From: Anaerolineae bacterium
GTDB lineage: Bacteria; Chloroflexota; Anaerolineae; Anaerolineales; E44-bin32
Assembly: GCA_030605795.1 (NCBI GenBank)
Contig: JAUWHR010000093.1
Coordinates: 1 to 50,133 of the forward strand
DNA: 50,133 nt
Reading direction: 5' to 3'
Below the pieces are notes generated by a model, which was given only the letters and a program-made list of their open reading frames with translations, did no database searches and was not told the origin of the DNA. Made by a program: the position numbers and the translations under genes. Shown here in pieces: positions 49,425 through 50,133 of this stretch (position 1 is its first letter; every line of letters starts with the position of its first letter).

Positions 49425-49928
49425 CTAGAATTGGTGATACTTGTCCTTGGGTAAACCGCAGACAGGGCACTTATCTGGGGCTTCACCGGTTACCGTATGG
49501 CCGCAGACGGGACAGACAAATACCGGCGCAGACTCGATGTCATTGCCGGCAATTATCGACTCTCTGGCTTCGGTGTACATGACCTCATGGATCTTCTCAG
49601 CTTCTAGGGCATAGTAAAAGCTGCGGATCGCACCCTTTTCTTTCTGAAGCTTGGCTACAGCGTCAAATGCAGGGTACATTTCGGTGTTCTCATAGTTCTC
49701 ACCACCAGAAGCTACTTCAAGGTTGGTGGCAGTGTCACCGATGCCGCTCAATTCCCGCAGTTGGTTGGTGGCGTGAACTCGCTCGGCATAAGAGATAGCA
49801 CGGAACAGCCGCGCTACCTCAGGGTAGCCTTCCCTTTCCGCTTTGTCGGTAAAAATGGCGTATTTCATATGTGCCTGGCTTTCGCCGGCAAAAGCTGCTT
49901 CTAAGTTGGCTTTAGTCATCTCACGCAT
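49425..49928 (-). CDS. Rubrerythrin
   Basis: A 167-residue protein: a ferritin-like domain (AAFAGESQAHMKYAIF, SYAERVHATNQL, ALEAEKIHEVMYTEA) and a rubredoxin-like C-terminus (CPVCGHTV..CPVCGLP). It is the intact parent of the fragment at 39640-39850. The ATG at 49928 has AAGGAG upstream; a start at 49961 adds eleven residues without homology. It probably removes peroxide as its paralogue at 42006-42509 does. Confidence 0.93.
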   Translation of the reverse strand: MREMTKANLEAAFAGESQAHMKYAIFTDKAEREGYPEVARLFRAISYAERVHATNQLRELSGIGDTATNLEVASGGENYENTEMYPAFDAVAKLQKEKGAIRSFYYALEAEKIHEVMYTEARESIIAGNDIESAPVFVCPVCGHTVTGEAPDKCPVCGLPKDKYHQF

Positions 49929-49997
49929 GGATATAACTCCTTCGTAGATAGTTTCTATCATGTAAAGTAAAAGGTTTGACCTGCAGTGGTGGCTGTT

Positions 49998-50020
49998 GTG
50001 TCAAGAATTGTGTGTAAATT
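49998..50020. repeat. Possible IS256-type terminal repeat
   Basis: GTGTCAAGAATTGTGTGTAAATT resembles the terminal inverted repeats of many IS256-family elements. No transposase can be seen before the window ends, so this is a weak call from memory of such ends. Confidence 0.3.
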
Positions 50021-50063
50021 GAGATTCTCCATCACGGCATTAAGTCTGGATTTGACAATCAGA

Positions 50064-50133
50064 TCAGGCCATAACTTCCACTACGCCCAACGCTAATTTG
50101 ATTTCTTCAGGTTCTTCCTCCAACATTTGCATG
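50064..50133 (-). CDS. Partial reading frame at the right edge, unknown
   Basis: The minus strand carries an open frame from the edge to a TGA at 50066-50064, ending ..EEEPEEIKLALGVVEVMA. It would be the C-terminus of a gene whose main part lies outside. About 44 nt after its stop comes the possible IS end. Too little is visible for a name. Confidence 0.3.
   Translation of the reverse strand, partial: MQMLEEEPEEIKLALGVVEVMA

Overview
The window reads as chromosomal DNA of an anaerobic or microaerophilic bacterium, most likely a member of the Chloroflexota (Anaerolineae/Dehalococcoidia-like). That placement is inference. It rests on a System I cytochrome c maturation operon with a CXXXY-type CcmE, a short lone chromate-transporter half, a PyrF-PyrE fusion, many dispersed palindromic repeats between genes, and the dense set of anaerobic oxygen-defence genes. 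No rRNA, tRNA or CRISPR array was seen.

Layout. 1-2.0 kb: a beta-CASP metallo-beta-lactamase nuclease (cut by the left edge) and RNase D. 2.4-11.6 kb: a cytochrome c maturation operon (ccmE, ccmF, ccmH, a ccmG/tlpA-like gene, a zinc-ribbon gene, a diheme lipoprotein cytochrome, ccmA, ccmB, ccmC, a ccmD-like gene), preceded by a broken zinc-ribbon gene. 11.8-15.9 kb: a carotenoid-type membrane protein, two-subunit fumarase, a tandem universal stress protein and half a chromate transporter. 16-21.3 kb: MutS2, a small membrane protein, a MazF-type toxin-antitoxin pair with a clear promoter, a THEP1-type NTPase and a Cas4/RecB-like nuclease. 21.5-26.3 kb: a pyrimidine operon (pyrC, pyrB, fused pyrF-pyrE, pyrD) behind a leader terminator. 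26.3-31.1 kb: a repeat-rich stretch with a phospholipase D-family gene bracketed by two 117-bp repeats, then a HerA-type ATPase.

31.3-50 kb is the most unusual part: an almost wholly minus-strand island for redox, metal and oxygen-stress handling. It holds a copper-type P-ATPase, DoxX, a two-component system, a ferritin-VIT iron/manganese transporter, superoxide reductase, a Dps-like ferritin, two rubrerythrins plus a rubrerythrin fragment, a ferritin-like protein, PfpI, a nitroreductase, a hemerythrin-PAS DUF438 protein, a YyaL/DUF255 protein, and a sulfur/Fe-S block (DsrE-like, TusA, an IscU-DUF59 fusion, an IscS homologue). Two genes here are easily missed because they contain an in-frame UGA exactly where the catalytic cysteine belongs: a glutaredoxin-like protein (UxxC) and a peroxiredoxin (U48). 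Both have a stem-loop just downstream of the UGA, so I read them as selenoproteins. The peroxiredoxin has also lost the usual resolving cysteine, and the IscS homologue has lost its PLP-binding lysine (Leu207).

Taken together, the island looks like a kit in which superoxide reductase makes peroxide, rubrerythrins and a selenocysteine peroxiredoxin remove it, ferritin-like proteins and the VIT transporter control iron, and the sulfur-transfer/Fe-S genes repair damage. A decayed flavodiiron gene and a rubrerythrin fragment show the island is being rearranged. No selenocysteine machinery (selA, selB, selC, selD) lies in this window, so the selenoprotein reading needs the rest of the genome.
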